Part shown: piece by piece, positions 1-13,100 of the stretch
How positions within the stretch are numbered: the stretch's first letter is position 1
Layout: every line of letters starts with the position of its first letter
From: Nymphaea colorata
Lineage: Eukaryota > Streptophyta > Magnoliopsida > Nymphaeales > Nymphaeaceae
DNA: 33,654 nt
Reading direction: 5' to 3'
Assembly: GCF_008831285.2 (NCBI RefSeq)
Contig: NW_022204802.1
Coordinates: 1-33,654 of the forward strand
Notes under the pieces: generated by a model
Told to the model about the DNA's origin: nothing
What the model saw: the letters and a program-made list of their open reading frames with translations, nothing else
The model's database searches: none
Made by a program: the position numbers and the translations under genes

Positions 1-42
1 TAGTTAGGAGCAAGCTTATTTTTATTATTATTATTATTATTA

Positions 43-1741
43 ATGTTTTTCAAAAGATTTCGTACCCTTGCCACCCACTGTTTCTCCACTCTTAAACGCT
101 ACTCATCCCGTTTGAGCCAGAGAGTCCAACCATCCGATTTCCCTCTGCAATTCCTCAAGGCCACTCCTCTTCTGTTCTTCCTCGCCTCATCGATCGCCCG
201 ATGCACAAGTCCCACATAAGTTGATCCCTAAATATCAGAAGTGAATAAGCAGGAACTTGTTGACTATCTGCACAGAGAGCCCTCGTTTTAGTTCGTAGTC
301 ATCATCTATGACAAATTCAAGAGACTCAACGAAAAGGAGTTCGGAGAGGAACTCAAACCCATCATTGACCAATGCAGAAAGGCCAAAATTTCCAAAGTCT
401 ACCTTATCGACTCCAAAGAAAAGGAACATCTGAAGCAAATTGTGAGATTATTGAGGAACGCACCCAACGATGAGGATGCATAGGGAGGTTAGGATGAAAA
501 GATATAGAAAAGAAACCTTTTGAAGTGTACTTCAAGAGCAAATTTTTCTCATAGGCTGTTGAGCTGTAGAAGATAAAGGAGCAATCGATAAGCAAGCAGA
601 TATAAGAGATAAGACACTTTGAGTTTGTATCCAATCCTGAAAACTCACCTCCATCCTCACTCAACACATGAACAATCCTTTTGCATTTAATAAAACCTTC
701 GTTGTGCGTCAGTGCATAGGTGAAGGATAGTGCGTCTATCGTATAAGAGATAGGTGAAGGGATTGATTGAGCAGGGTCTTCTCTCGGGTAAAAGATAATA
801 ACTTCAGTTTTAGCTGGTGGTGGACCAGCCTTCTGGAATATTAGGCACCTCATCTGAATACATCAAGAACTTTGTGAAGGAGGCTGAGAAAATGAAAGGA
901 AAGAGCATATCTCCCAACCGCAAAGAGGAAACCTACGTCTTCCGGAAAGATCTGTTCGGTAGTGATGTGACCCTCTTTAGCGAATGGCTGGAAAGATAGG
1001 GAAATCGTTACTCTTCGTATGACCGTTTCTTCATGTTCCTGCGACCTCGTTTGCACATAATATCCAAATGAATACCCTAACTGACCTTATGTGGTTCATC
1101 AGGACGGCTAGAACCAACGACCAAGCCTCCATATCCCTCAACAACACACCCAAATTCGCCTCCTCTAACAGTTCCTAATCAATATAGTTGCTGAAACTGG
1201 CCCATAAGTATTTCCCCTCGCTCAACTACCTGATAGTAAGCACTGACAAGGTGGGCGAACTCATGAGGCACCTCCACTCCGACCACAAATACGTGCTTTT
1301 CAAGCAGGACAGCAGCATCATTTGGAAGAAGCAATTCCTCGATATCGACCATTTGGAGAAAGAGCAAAACCTGAGGGAACGGGAAAGGCTCTTCGAGATG
1401 AAGCATAAGGATGCGATCCAAGAGTTCATCGATCGTCCTCAGGTGAAGAGCCTAGTCTAGGTTGACAAGGAGCTGGAGATTAGCCTGTAAAAATTGTTGA
1501 TTTTGCGAAACCGGCAATAAACCAAACTCAACCTCAAAAATATGTGATCCGAGTATGCAAGGGGCATTGCACAAGGTTCTTGCCATCCGCAGTGAGGCAA
1601 GCCATCAACGAAGAGCTCCAGGAGCCAGTTAACGTGTACTGGATCGACACCACAACTCAAAACATCGGCGTTCCATAGGGTGATTACATTCTTAAGGACG
1701 GCGTTTTGTAGCCCCTGCACCACTTCCTGTTGGGGGTTTGA
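43..1741 (+). CDS. Mitochondrial-type membrane protein of unknown function, multi-exon
   Basis: Unrecognised gene. The start at 43 opens a basic, Ser/Arg/Thr-rich N-terminus (MFFKRFRTLATHCFSTLKRY), typical of a mitochondrial presequence, followed by a hydrophobic stretch near residues 40-55 (PLLFFLASSIA) that could anchor it in the inner membrane. The rest is charged and soluble. Two stretches (FVVIIYDKF, and LLKLAHKYFP with LNYLIVSTDKV) faintly recall a thioredoxin-like fold, but no CxxC is seen; that is a guess. GT..AG introns that keep the frame lie at 488-507 (20 nt), 754-771 (18), 788-807 (20) and 1461-1483 (23). Two more frame changes can be met either by 86-nt introns (627-712 and 1017-1102) or by one missing base near 639-644 and near 1057-1062. 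The first reading gives 481 residues, the second 539; both total a whole number of codons. The TGA stop is 1739-1741. Confidence 0.6.
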
Positions 1742-1832
1742 TTTTATCAGATATTGAGTTATGCCCTATATGGCTTATATGATATTTCCATTCTAATTTG
1801 AGTATCATTTGAAAGTTATTAAAATTTGTCTG

Positions 1833-4800
1833 ATGAAGTAAATCCTCCTGCTTCTTCTGCTGGTGTTTGGCCTACATCCCAATCCACCAACGCCTCTCCA
1901 ATGCCATCTCTACAGATATCGTCGCTAAGGCCACTAAGCCTTCCTTTACCGTTACGGAATACTTTTCTTTCTAGGCCTTGGATCCGAGCTTGGATTCTTC
2001 GGAGTGGTACGCTTTTCTGACGATAAAAGCGCCGTAGAAAAAATTCTGGATCAAGTTCCACGTCTATCTTTACACCATGAGCAAGCTGACGGGGTAGAGG
2101 AGCGAGGCGAAGGTGGAATGTCCTGGAACCCACAACGAGTTGCACGACTGCTACATCAGCCACAAGAGAATCAACACCAAGGAGGAAAACCTGGTCGTTG
2201 AGATGATCTTCCAGGAAGAAGTCATCCTGGAAATCAAGGTTGAAGTCAATGCAGTTCGCATGATCACCCTTGGGGATAGCGTCTCGCTGAGAAAGGGCGA
2301 TGCCAACTTCACGCGGCTGCTGAGACTGGATGTGAGTGAGCTCAAGGAAAATTTGATTACTTGCAACTGGACTTCGGAGAAGTGTTTGTTGTCGACGAAT
2401 ACAACAATGCCATGGTCTTCGAGGTATCCTTGAAGAGATGCCGCCTGATACCTACCGCAACGATGCCAAGAGCTGCCTCTCTGGGATAATAAGCAAGTTG
2501 CTCTTTTCTCCTTTGAGGAACTGCAGGAAGTGAAGGTTATAACCATCCTTTGCGGGATCACCGACCACAATACCTACAGACTCAGCAGTGGCCTCATCAT
2601 CTCTTCTGACAAGGTGTAGCAAATTAGCCGAATAAGATCCTTTACTAATTCGTCCAAAATGATAAAAGTTACAGGATAGACTTACCCTCAAGATCGTCAA
2701 ATATATACTACCTGATAAGGATAAACATTGACGCCTTTTTCGATTTTAACATGTCTGATGTGATCGTCAACGGAGGGACAGGCTGACCCAACTTTAGGTA
2801 TTGAAGCTGCTTGTGGGATAGGGTTCGACGAAGAGTAGCAGTGAGTTCGACATATGGCTAAACTCAACAGTTTCTACTTTCTAATTCACTCTAAACTTCG
2901 TCTCTTTGAGCATTTTCTCGATGAGCTGATGGAAGTGGATGTCAATCTGATCGAGCTGAAGCAAAAGATGAAGTGGAACGATCGGCTGGTCCTCAATGAA
3001 ATGCAGTATCTCTTCATTGTCATCGATACCAAGAGTAGTGAAGAGATGATCAATTTTGAAGTCGAGGCTGCTTTCCTTAATGAGGGATATGAGATCAATT
3101 TTAGGAACTGTGTGGAAAAGGAACTCACTCAATGTCAGGAGATAGCTACTGGTAAGAATAAAACAAAGAAATTAGTGGGAATGCCCATTATAAAGCCTAC
3201 CAAGGATGTGAAGGGTGTTATCAACTACTTCAGATTCAACAATCTGACCATCACCAAGCATGAAATCTCCGCTTACCAGTATCGATCCATCATAGTGGCG
3301 GAGGTCATCGCTGCGAGCGCCCCTGTCTCGTATGAGATTAGGTGGCACATGGTCAATCCCGTCCAAATCATCAAGGAAAATGATCTCATCCAAGGGAAGC
3401 TAGAGCCCGACGAGCCACGCATCTTCAGTTTCACAGTAGTGGACGCAACCAACTTGGCTTTGCCAGAGTCCACTTCATCCAGGGCAGCGGGGCTTCAATG
3501 GTCTTCGGTCTTCAGCATTGGTGAATCCCTAGATGGTCTAATCCAGGGAGGAAGTGAAGGACCTCGTGCACGAATTCGACGGCTCTGTGACTTTCACTGA
3601 GTTGGCCAACCGCACCACCTACTACGTCTACATCATCAGCCAGATCAAGGACATCTTCGAGCTCACCCTCACCTACGGATACAACTTGGACGACCAGCTG
3701 GCCCACCCCGTCAGCTTCCTCCCTCTTGGCGAGCACTCCACCAACCAGTTGGTCCTGCAGCCGCAGGAAATCCTCTTCGTTGAAGTCAGGACCACTTCCA
3801 GTTGCCTACTCACCATCACCAATACGGTGCCGCTTAAAGTCTGTGACCTTTTGCAGACAAAGCCTCCAAAGACGCACAAGGACATGACAAAGTCTAACTA
3901 TTGTGAGACCTATTCAACCGTCAACCACTTCTACGCCTACAATTACCAAAACACTGGCAGGTTCTTCATCGGAATATAGAACTAAAACACCAAACCTGCC
4001 TCAATCCTGCTTTAGACTGATAGCACGCTGCTTAAGTGCATCCCAGCCAACCTCGGCAAGACCAAATACATCAAGATCGATAAAACTCCAACAGTACTGT
4101 TCAGAGCGCTTGCATCAGATACGAAATTCCATAGAAAGGAGATATCGAGATCCTCGTAGATATCAAAAACCCAAAATTGCAGGGATCGCTCTTCCTTCAG
4201 TCAGGATAGGAGACAAGTGGCATTCAGTGATGAATACTAACCTCATGCTCATAAAGGGGGAGACTTGGACTCCTATTGCGAGCAAAGTTATGAATAATGC
4301 TTCCTTCTCGTATAGATCGAAAAGAATGAGGAGCACAGGATCGACCAGGACTTCATCGCAGTGACTGCATCATACACGAGCCAGCCTCTTCCCCTCAAGG
4401 ACGGGCTCGCCCACCATTCCTCCATCAGCAAAGATGAGTAAAAATATTTCAAATACCCCATATACTCTCACGAAAAGATAATCGTCACTACTCAAGGCAC
4501 CAACGGTGGGCAATTCCAGCAGATGCGTCTCTTCGCAAGACTCATCACCTCCAATTAGAAATTCATATATGCCAAAGAGGAAGATTACAAAAGAACGCAA
4601 CCGACGTATTCATCTCTCTCTCTGCTGGATACTTCTATCCTACGACTTTGACCATCCAGGACGATGCAATCATCCGTAAATGCGAAAAGCCTTACAGACT
4701 GTGCTACGCTTTGATTACCGTGTACAGTGAAAATGGAGGGGATTTCTTGATACAGGTTACCCAACGTCAGCACTCTCACCACAGGAAACCGGCTCTAAAA

Positions 4801-7076
4801 GTACATCGAAAAGGACTCTAAAGCACAGTTCAACTATAGAAACACTCAGGAAACGCCAGTCTGCTCTTCTTCACCACCAGCAACGTCAAGGATTGCCTGA
4901 AGCTGGACCTTTACTCTCCAAAAAAGCAATCAGCCATTTCGTCGGCATTCAAGAAGTCCTCTACAACGATGCCAAAGCTGCCTGGTATTCCCTTACAGCA
5001 ACAGCCAAGGAAACATGCTACTTCACCATTCAGTTTCATCCACGAAGAAACCTATAAGGTAGTTGGTTTTGGGCTTTGCCAACTATTTCACGCTGAAGGG
5101 TGGAGAGAAAAAGTATTACATCATCCACAGTTCCAACTTCGAGCAGCTCAAACTGGTAGCCAGTCTCAACCAGAAGAGCTCAGGCGAGCTTCAGCTGCAG
5201 GCGATGCCAGTTCCCGATGACCTCATTGGCGATTTCCTCAAGTTTGTTGATGGGGACTTATAGATGGGCAAGAAGTCAAAGCTTGCCTACGTGTGGAGTG
5301 ATATCAACCATCTCACGCTTCGGTCATCAGATCCCAAGTTCTGCAAGGATTGCTACTTATGTTTTAGGTGCAATCGACCAAGGACATCGATGGTACTTGA
5401 CAATCCCTTCTGACAACCAATACTCGCTCTTCCTCAGTCTTACATTACCTACGACATCCTGTTAAGAACGAAAGTTTTGTCTGGCTGGCAGGATCTAGAT
5501 CAACCAATACGACGTTTTCGTGGCGATCCAGGCAGGTGAGTTGTAGCTAATCGTTGAGACCACTAAGGATCGTGAGTTGTGGCGCAAGAGTATGAAATTC
5601 GACAAGATGAACGCCAGTAACAACGTCATCATGATTAGGAATTACACCGTGGAGATGTTCTAATTCCTCAAGATCAAGATTGTGGCTCTGGATAACATCG
5701 ATTACAGCATATATTCTGTGAGGAAAAGCAAAGATCAAATACCTGATAATGCCATGCTCAACTTGCTGAAGTGGGAAGGCCCATCTACATTTATCTCTAT
5801 GACAAAGGAGCTCAATGCTTTGAAGGAGTCCTTTCAGATGAAAAAACGAGTTCCTAATCTCCAAGCCAAACTCCAAAAACTTCTAGAACATAACAAATTC
5901 TCTAGCGGTAGACTTTACCATCAACGGTAAAAAAGTCGCATTATAGAAGGAAGTAATGCCCAGCGTGCTTTTGTTTACTCTTGATCCCTCTTTGAAGCTC
6001 AACAACAGCAATTTCCAGATATGTTTCACCTATTCAGGCGCCTAGCCATTCAGTGGAAATTTCATGTACCTGGGCAGTCTCAACTATTTCCCCGAAAACT
6101 CCATCATGCACATCAAGAATTCACTCACACTGACCTTCATGTCCGAGGGAAGAGGAGTGATCGAGGTCGATGAGTGCGCCAGCAGGAGCACCATATCGCT
6201 GAATAGCAAGTTCAAGACGTCAAGAGCATGAGCAGCAAGATCAACTCCAGAAGAGGAGCCAACAATCTTATCACTTTCAACTACAATGGACCAGTCTATA
6301 TGCATGTCGATTCAACCGATTACGTTGCTCTTTCCTGGAAGAACTCGCACAGGAGTAGTCTCAACGGATACGGATATGAATATTATTCACCATCCACATT
6401 CAGGATTGCTTTCGATTCAGGATCGCAAGACGTATCGGTGAAGGTGAAGCCGATCGAGGAGACAACCACTGATGCCAAGGAGCTTCCGCAAATCCTCAGC
6501 ATCAATTACCACGTCTACGTATCCGGTGAGATTTGGACCTCTACAATGCCATGAATTGCCAAAAGGGAAAGTATATGTACTGGGTAAAGCGGGTGGACGC
6601 GCCCTCTGAGATCAAGCAAGAAGCCACCATCAAGCTCAATGTAATTTTTTGACTATGTAGAAAATAGCCGACCTGAAGGGACTTTTCAAGGGAAGAGAAT
6701 ACGTGCTGATAGCTGTGAAAGCTGAAGTGACTATGCTATGGCCAAGGAACAACTTCACCTAACGATACAGATTCTATTATCCCTACCAGGAGTTGCTGCT
6801 TTCCCAATTCCACACTGACGAACTGACCGAGGAGGATGAACCTAGCAAAAGGAATCCTCATCAGGTGGAGGTTTCTTCACGCTTCTCTTCACGGTGGTAG
6901 CAATCGGCGTGGTGGCTTTGGGCACCTTTATCGCTATTCGCTGGCTGAGGAGAAAATACTTCCGAAACGCCTTCGTGACGGAATTCGACGACCAACGCAG
7001 CTAGGCAATCGACAATCACGGCACGGAGCTATCGACGAAGGCCCAGCAAAGTGGGCACTACGACCCGCCCAGGTGA
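1833..7076 (+). CDS. Giant secreted/type I membrane surface protein, many exons or frame breaks
   Basis: Large extracellular-type protein with no recognised domain, about 1,700 residues. The first exon gives a Leu-rich signal peptide (MKQILLLLLLVFG, start 1833). The 3' end gives one membrane helix (FFTLLFTVVAIGVVALGTFI, about 6880-6945), a basic stop-transfer (RWLRRKYFRN) and a cytoplasmic tail of about 45 residues ending at TGA 7074-7076, which is a type I topology. Between them lie beta-rich, Tyr- and Asn-rich blocks with N-glycosylation-type sites (NLT, NRT, NFT) and recurring patterns such as NHFYAYNY and FKYPIYSHEK, suggesting diverged repeats. The open frame changes many times. Some changes are explained by introns, for example 24 nt near 3152-3175 and about 49 nt near 2431-2479; others, such as the A4 run near 2350, need one extra base. 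Exon borders are not fully resolved, and the join of the signal exon to the next exon is uncertain. Confidence 0.55.
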
Positions 7077-7121
7077 TAGATCCATATGCATTCGTATATA
7101 AATAAAATCATAAGATGATGA

Positions 7122-10100
7122 TCATTTGGCCACCAGTCTGCCACTATCAATCAGATCCACAATACCGTTGAATTCCCCTTATGAAACGTACTGGCTCATG
7201 GCAGCGTTGATCTTCCTGCTTTCTACTTTTACGTTTTAGACATGTTCTTTTAGTCTCTTGGAGAAAACTTCTATGTGGTTGGCCATCAGGTTATTGAACC
7301 TGCTCACGTAGAGTCTTTCCTTGAGCAAATGCACGGCTGCAAGTTCGCTGAGCAGATAGTTGAGAAGGTAAATGTCCGAGAAGATTTCGTATTCGTTGGC
7401 GGGCAGGTCGAGGATGGTGCTCAGATATCCATTTTAAACGAATGAGTGAGGCGCCGAGCAGCACTGGGCGAGGGTGATCAATGCTTCATTGAGTTTCCGC
7501 ACTCCGTTCCACACCTTAAACTGTTTTCCCGCGAATACGAACAGAGAAACCAAGTGCTTGTTGAAGACATCCCAGAAAGAACTGAAATAGCGGCATCCCT
7601 CCACAACAGGGGATTAAAAGTAGGCCTAGACGTAGTGGGAGGCTTTGAAGGCCTTGCGCATCACTAGACAATAGTCTCTGATGCAGTAATTCATCCTGAT
7701 GCGCATTTCAGTCACAAAGATGTTGTCCTGAGTCATGTTGTCATAGGCTGAAGTTGCCTCTTCCTCGATCGCTCCTGCTGTCTTCACTGCTGATAGTGCC
7801 TTATCGTTGCCACTGACTGGCAGGAAGGACAGTTTTCCCTGTGCGTAATTCACAAAAACTTTGATTAATTTGTGGGAAAGCAGGTAGGTAAGTTCTTCCG
7901 CCAGTTTTCGATTGAAATTTACCCATAAATCATGTGAGAATGTGCAAGACAACAGCTAGAGGGCAGCTTCTAGGTCTTACAGGTATGATTTGGTTAGTTT
8001 TTCGGCAGGCTAGAAGAGATCCACAAAGCGATCCTTATACTGCTTGAAGAAACCGCTAATCTACGCGACCACCAAGATGGATAGAGGATGGTTGGCCAAC
8101 TCAGTGGCTATCTTCACCACCCAAGTCCAAGCGATGCTGTCGAACCTTCTCTCGTCATCAGAGTAGCGATTATAGTGGCTGGTGAGAGTAGTGATGATCT
8201 CACAGCGCGTGAGAGGCTGCAGCTTGACTATTTCCTCGGGGAACTGCTTGGAAAGCTCCAGAATCAGTCGAGACTCGTTGAAGAAGAACTGGAAATTGCG
8301 TTACTTGGCCCAGATGTTGACCAGCATCTCGAAGATGAAAGGCTGGCTTTTATCGGGTGGGATGAGGATGAGGATGGCGATGGCCTGCTGGAAAAGCTCT
8401 CCCACTTGCCGTCCTTCCTCCTAGATGAAGCCTTTTTGCATCGATGCCCAGTATTTCTCGATGATGTTGTGGATGGATTGATGGATTTGGTTTTTGGATT
8501 CGTTGCTGAAGTACTTTTCACCCATTGAGATTGCCGACATTAGCACTTTGATGGCTTCGCTGGTTAGGAGGCGGTTCGTCTAAGGCAGCAGAATGCTATA
8601 GTTCTTGTGTAGCTTACGGATGAGGTAGCCTTCAGTGTTTTCTCCATACTTCATCTTGTTTCTCAGCCACTAGAGACAATATCCTAAGATTCTCAATCCC
8701 TCTCTGTAAGCTTAGCCAGCATAGTCCTCTTTGGCATGCTTGGCTTCGACCAGTCTGTTGATGATGTTGGTGGCTATGCCCTGCACTGCTTCGATCGAAT
8801 CAGAAGTGGATTTTCCGAACAGTTAAGTGGCATTGAAGTTCATTTTTCCAAGGGAAAGATGGCAGAAGAGACTGAGATTGGCAATTTCGGCTCTATCTAC
8901 AGTGAAAACGACTGGATTATTTGCATAGAGGTATCTATCTATGGTGAGGATGAACTTGACGTAGTTGTTGATCTTATCCGAAAGCGACTGGCATCGGTCA
9001 AGCAGCCACTATATGATGTTGTTCTTTTGGTGAAGCTGGGCATCCTTCTTGCGACTGATGCTCCTTCCCTCCGTTATGTACATCTCCACAGGGTCGCGGA
9101 TGTACAGCCTTGGCTCTTCATCGTTGTAGAGGATGTTGGTGGGCCTGGTGGTCTTGTACTCGTTGGGAAGATCTCTATCGAGCATGAGCAGGTTGTTGGC
9201 GTGGAGGAGGGAATTGAAGAGGCAAGACAGTTGATGAGGCTCTGGGAATGCTTCCTCCTCAGCATTTGGGTCATGAGGATGTCGACTGTGCTCTGGAGGG
9301 TATCGAACTGATACCCGATTGCGATGATGGCGGATTCGTCGATCATCCTTTAGATTGGTTCAGGTTCAACAGACTGTACTATTTTTTATGGTAATTTCTC
9401 ACCATTTTTCCGATATCCTTCGTGTCCTTGAATTCATAGAAGTGAGTGCTAAAGCTATCCTTGAAATGGAAATCCCCGACTATTCCCTGCAGGAACTGTT
9501 AGGTGAATGCCTCGTAGTGATAATTTCCCAACTGCAGTTCCCCCAGGAGGTATTTGCAGAGGATGGCGTTGAACTTGGGCGAGTGGGTGATTTGCCTTCT
9601 GTTCTTGATGAACTGTTCGAAGAGGCGGTTGGAGAGGGAACCGTGGAGCGGTTGGAGCCGCAGTTGTGCTTGAGGTTGTACAGGAACTCCATCACTCTGT
9701 AGTCCAGACGAGGGTCTTCGATGTAAGCGTTGACTGCGTGTGTCAGCTTCCTCAGATCTACGTCCTGAGCTCTATCTTTTCGTCCTCTTTTAGAGGCAGG
9801 AAGGCAGTGAGGGTGTGCTAGAGACTGCACTAGGGGGAAAGTCTGATGATTTACACAATGATGTCCATAGATACTGCAACGATGCTGTTTATATGCTGTA
9901 GAACTAGTCCAAAGGACGCTTGAGGAAGTTGTTGGCAATCTAGAAGTCAGTTGTCTACTTATAGCGGTTGATGAAATCCACAAGCACATGGTAGGACTTG
10001 TCATCTTCATTCGGTTGTTCGCTTCCCAAGGAATATCTCTCAGAGTTTTATTCACGAAAGTGTGTTCGAACTCCAGGCTTCCCAAACCGACAAAAGGATG

Positions 10101-13100
10101 TTATTCTTGCTGGAATTGCTCGAAAGCTGGCTTCCAATCTTTCCCCGACTCAGGAAATTCACTGCTGAGAGCGTGCGCACCACGAAGTGGTTACTTAGTG
10201 TTTCCTCGTGCCTGGCGAGCAGGTTGTTGAGCTTGAAGACCAGTCTGACGAGTTTGAGCGTGTAGAGGAGGTTCTAGAAGCTGTCGTAGGTCTGGTTGGA
10301 ATTGACTATCTTGTTGCTGAGGTCCAGCTTGCCGTCGAACCTGACCATTTTGAACTCGAGGACTCGGGTGATGTCCTCCCAGACGGTGAGGTCGTTGATG
10401 CAGGACACGATGACCTCGAAGATGGTGGGGATTTTGCTCTCGAGCATCTTGGATTTTTGGTATATGTTGACGTGTCCTAGTTGTTCATGTAGTTTTCGTT
10501 GCTGCTGTACGGCTAATGTACAGTTTTTACATGATTCTGTAGAGCAGGTAGGGATTGAACTTCTGCTGGTGATTACCCTGATCACCTGGTTGAACCAGTA
10601 TATCGAGAAGTGCAGTTCGCTCTCGCCCTGCATTTGCTAGTGCCGCAACAGGTTGCAAAACTCGGCATCGCGGTACCTGAACGGATAGAAAGCCTCCATC
10701 CGTATCTCGTCTTCTTTGGCCTGCGAGTAGGCGAAGACCAGCTCGTGCAGGTAGCTTCCGGCCAGGATCTGTTCGAGGAAGTCGTTGAGGGCTTTGAGGG
10801 TGAGGGAATGGAGGGCGTTTTGCATGAAGGCGAAGGAGGGCCTGTTCATGCGGATGGCGGCGAGGACCACTCTTTCGGTCTGGTGGTTCTTGAGGAGGTG
10901 GGTGAGCACGCGGAAGATGCGGTGCAGGATGCGGTTGGGAATGCCCTTCAGCGAGGTGATGTTGATCGTGTCCAGGAACAGGTGGACCATCTTCTCGCCC
11001 TCCGGCCTGCAGTTGTCTCGGCTGCGTGGTTGTTGCTCTTGAACTTTTGAGTCTGTTGTAGTCGTGGTAGAACAGATAACGCTCCAGCTCCACCAGTCTC
11101 TCAGGGAGACCTAGAGTATCTTGGCGAGCAGGGACATTTTGACCTAGAGAATGGCGAGGACTGCCTGTTCGTTGGCGTGGGTTTGATGTCGCTGAAGCTT
11201 ACAACATACTCGATGATTTCCTGATACTCAAGGTGGAAGTTCATCCTGCGGAAGTAGAATTCATTGATCTCGCTGATCGATTGTTCGTTGTAGATGCAGG
11301 CTTCCAGCAGCCGGTAGTAGAGACTGACCAAGTTCTCGTCTCTGAGGAGGTTGAAGAAGCGCAAAACTCCCTTCTTGGCTGAAAGCATGCGTTCCAGTAT
11401 CAAGTGGCCGCTGATGGTGCACAGGCTTTCCAGGATTTGCTATGGCTCTCCCACTTGCAGCTCCAGGCCTTACTTGCCAGGGTCGGACAGATAGATATCG
11501 AACCAGTCGATCCACTCGTCCCCTCTAATGTACTTGTATAGGTCCTTGGGACTCGGGACGAACTAGTGGCGTTTGGGGTGAAGTCGGTGGACTAATGCCC
11601 TGAGGGCATCATGACGAAGCTTTTGGTCTGTTTGATGAGGTCGAGGACGTCAGCCGATACCTCTTTGGCTGTTTGAAGTTGATCGAATTCAGCAGCACCT
11701 TAAGCGTGAGCTAGTTGATGCTATCGTCCTTGGAAGTCTCGATGAGGCGGATGATTGTCTTCACTTCCTCCATTGAGATCATGCGGTAATCCTTCAGCTG
11801 TCTGTTGTAAGCCGATATCACTTTTATTAGTTTTTGCTTGTAGGTGGCCTCCAGGTCGCAAATGATGCAACGCCACTGTTGGTTTGCGGTTTATATCATC
11901 TTTTTGTCCATTTCGACGAGGTGCTTGAAGAGATAGCTGAAGAGATCTGAGGGTTTTTCCATGAGTTATGAGTAGGCTTAGAGCAGTTTAAGCACGCCCA
12001 TCCGCTCTATGTTCCACTTGCTGACCACCTTGTCCACTAAGAATTGCAATTCGCGACTATTGAGCTCATTCAGGATGAAGGTTTGCCCGAGGCCGGCTTG
12101 GTAGATGAAGTGAGCTTTGAAGTAATCCCCAACCAGAGCGTCATCCTTGAACAGTATCTTCTCGTAGCGTTACTATACGATGGCTCGTCTGATGAACTGA
12201 TTAGCCAAATTCCACGATTGGTCGGTGAGTCCGAGTACCTTCATGAAGAGGTTAGTGAAATCAAGTAAAAATCTCTCCTTTTCTGTCGTAGCTTGCGTGA
12301 CTTCTCTCGGTTTATACGGTTCGGTTCTGGTGGTGAAGTACATTTTAATTAAGTCGATGACTTCTCGCGACGACTTGGATAGGAAGGTGGTGAAGGTGTC
12401 TCCTTTCTCTTCCTGCTGGAGCAGTTTATAGTCGAGAATGGCTGAGGTTGGAGCCTATTTCGGTTTGAGGAAGCTAAACATCTGGGGATTGCCTTCGGTG
12501 GTACCGATGTTCTTCGTGTCTCTGGTGCTGCCCTCGTTTTGAGTCTTCTCCTTAGTGATAAATAAGCTGGAAGTATCTGCTTCGTTTGGTCGGGTATTTA
12601 ACTTCGGTGCTTCGGTTTAGGCGATCGGTTCTTTTCTTCTGTTTTCGGTGAAGGAAGAAAGGCCACCGTCTAGTTGCTTCGGCTCCACTGTCGGCTTTGG
12701 CTCAGACATTGTGTTCAGTGTCTGCTAAGCCTTTTGAGTGGAAATAGGTGGCTCTTGCTTTGGCTTTGATAATAGAGAACCTGAGAGTGAGCTTCCTCCA
12801 AAGAGAGAAGGAACAGCAGTGCTTGTATCCTTTTTAGAATCTTTTTCTTCTGCTGGGTTTAGAGTATTATTTGACAATTTGGGTAAGCTTTAAACTGGTT
12901 TGATGGTTTACGCTTTAGGCTGTGCTGGTGAGGGAGCTTTACCATTTTTCGGTAGACTCTGGCCGAAGAGTGAAGGAACTGCAGTCTTGGGCTGCTAGGC
13001 AGGGGAAGGCTGAGCTGATGGCGGTTTGGTGATCGGTTGGATTGGCTGTGAAGGCGGCGTTGTGAACAGAGAAAGCCCTACTGCTGGCGTGGCGAAGAGA

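Noticed and set aside
18-41. TTA/ATT microsatellite before the first gene
   Set aside because: Only a few repeat units in an AT-rich leader; ordinary for a ciliate spacer.
2854-3600. Stand-alone 248-residue gene starting at Met 2854
   Set aside because: The same coding style runs on both sides in other frames and lies between the signal peptide and membrane helix of one large gene; it is an exon.
8088-10640. Several plus-strand ORFs of 100-190 residues
   Set aside because: They lie opposite the nucleoporin gene, have shadow-like composition, and the minus strand carries the coherent helical protein.
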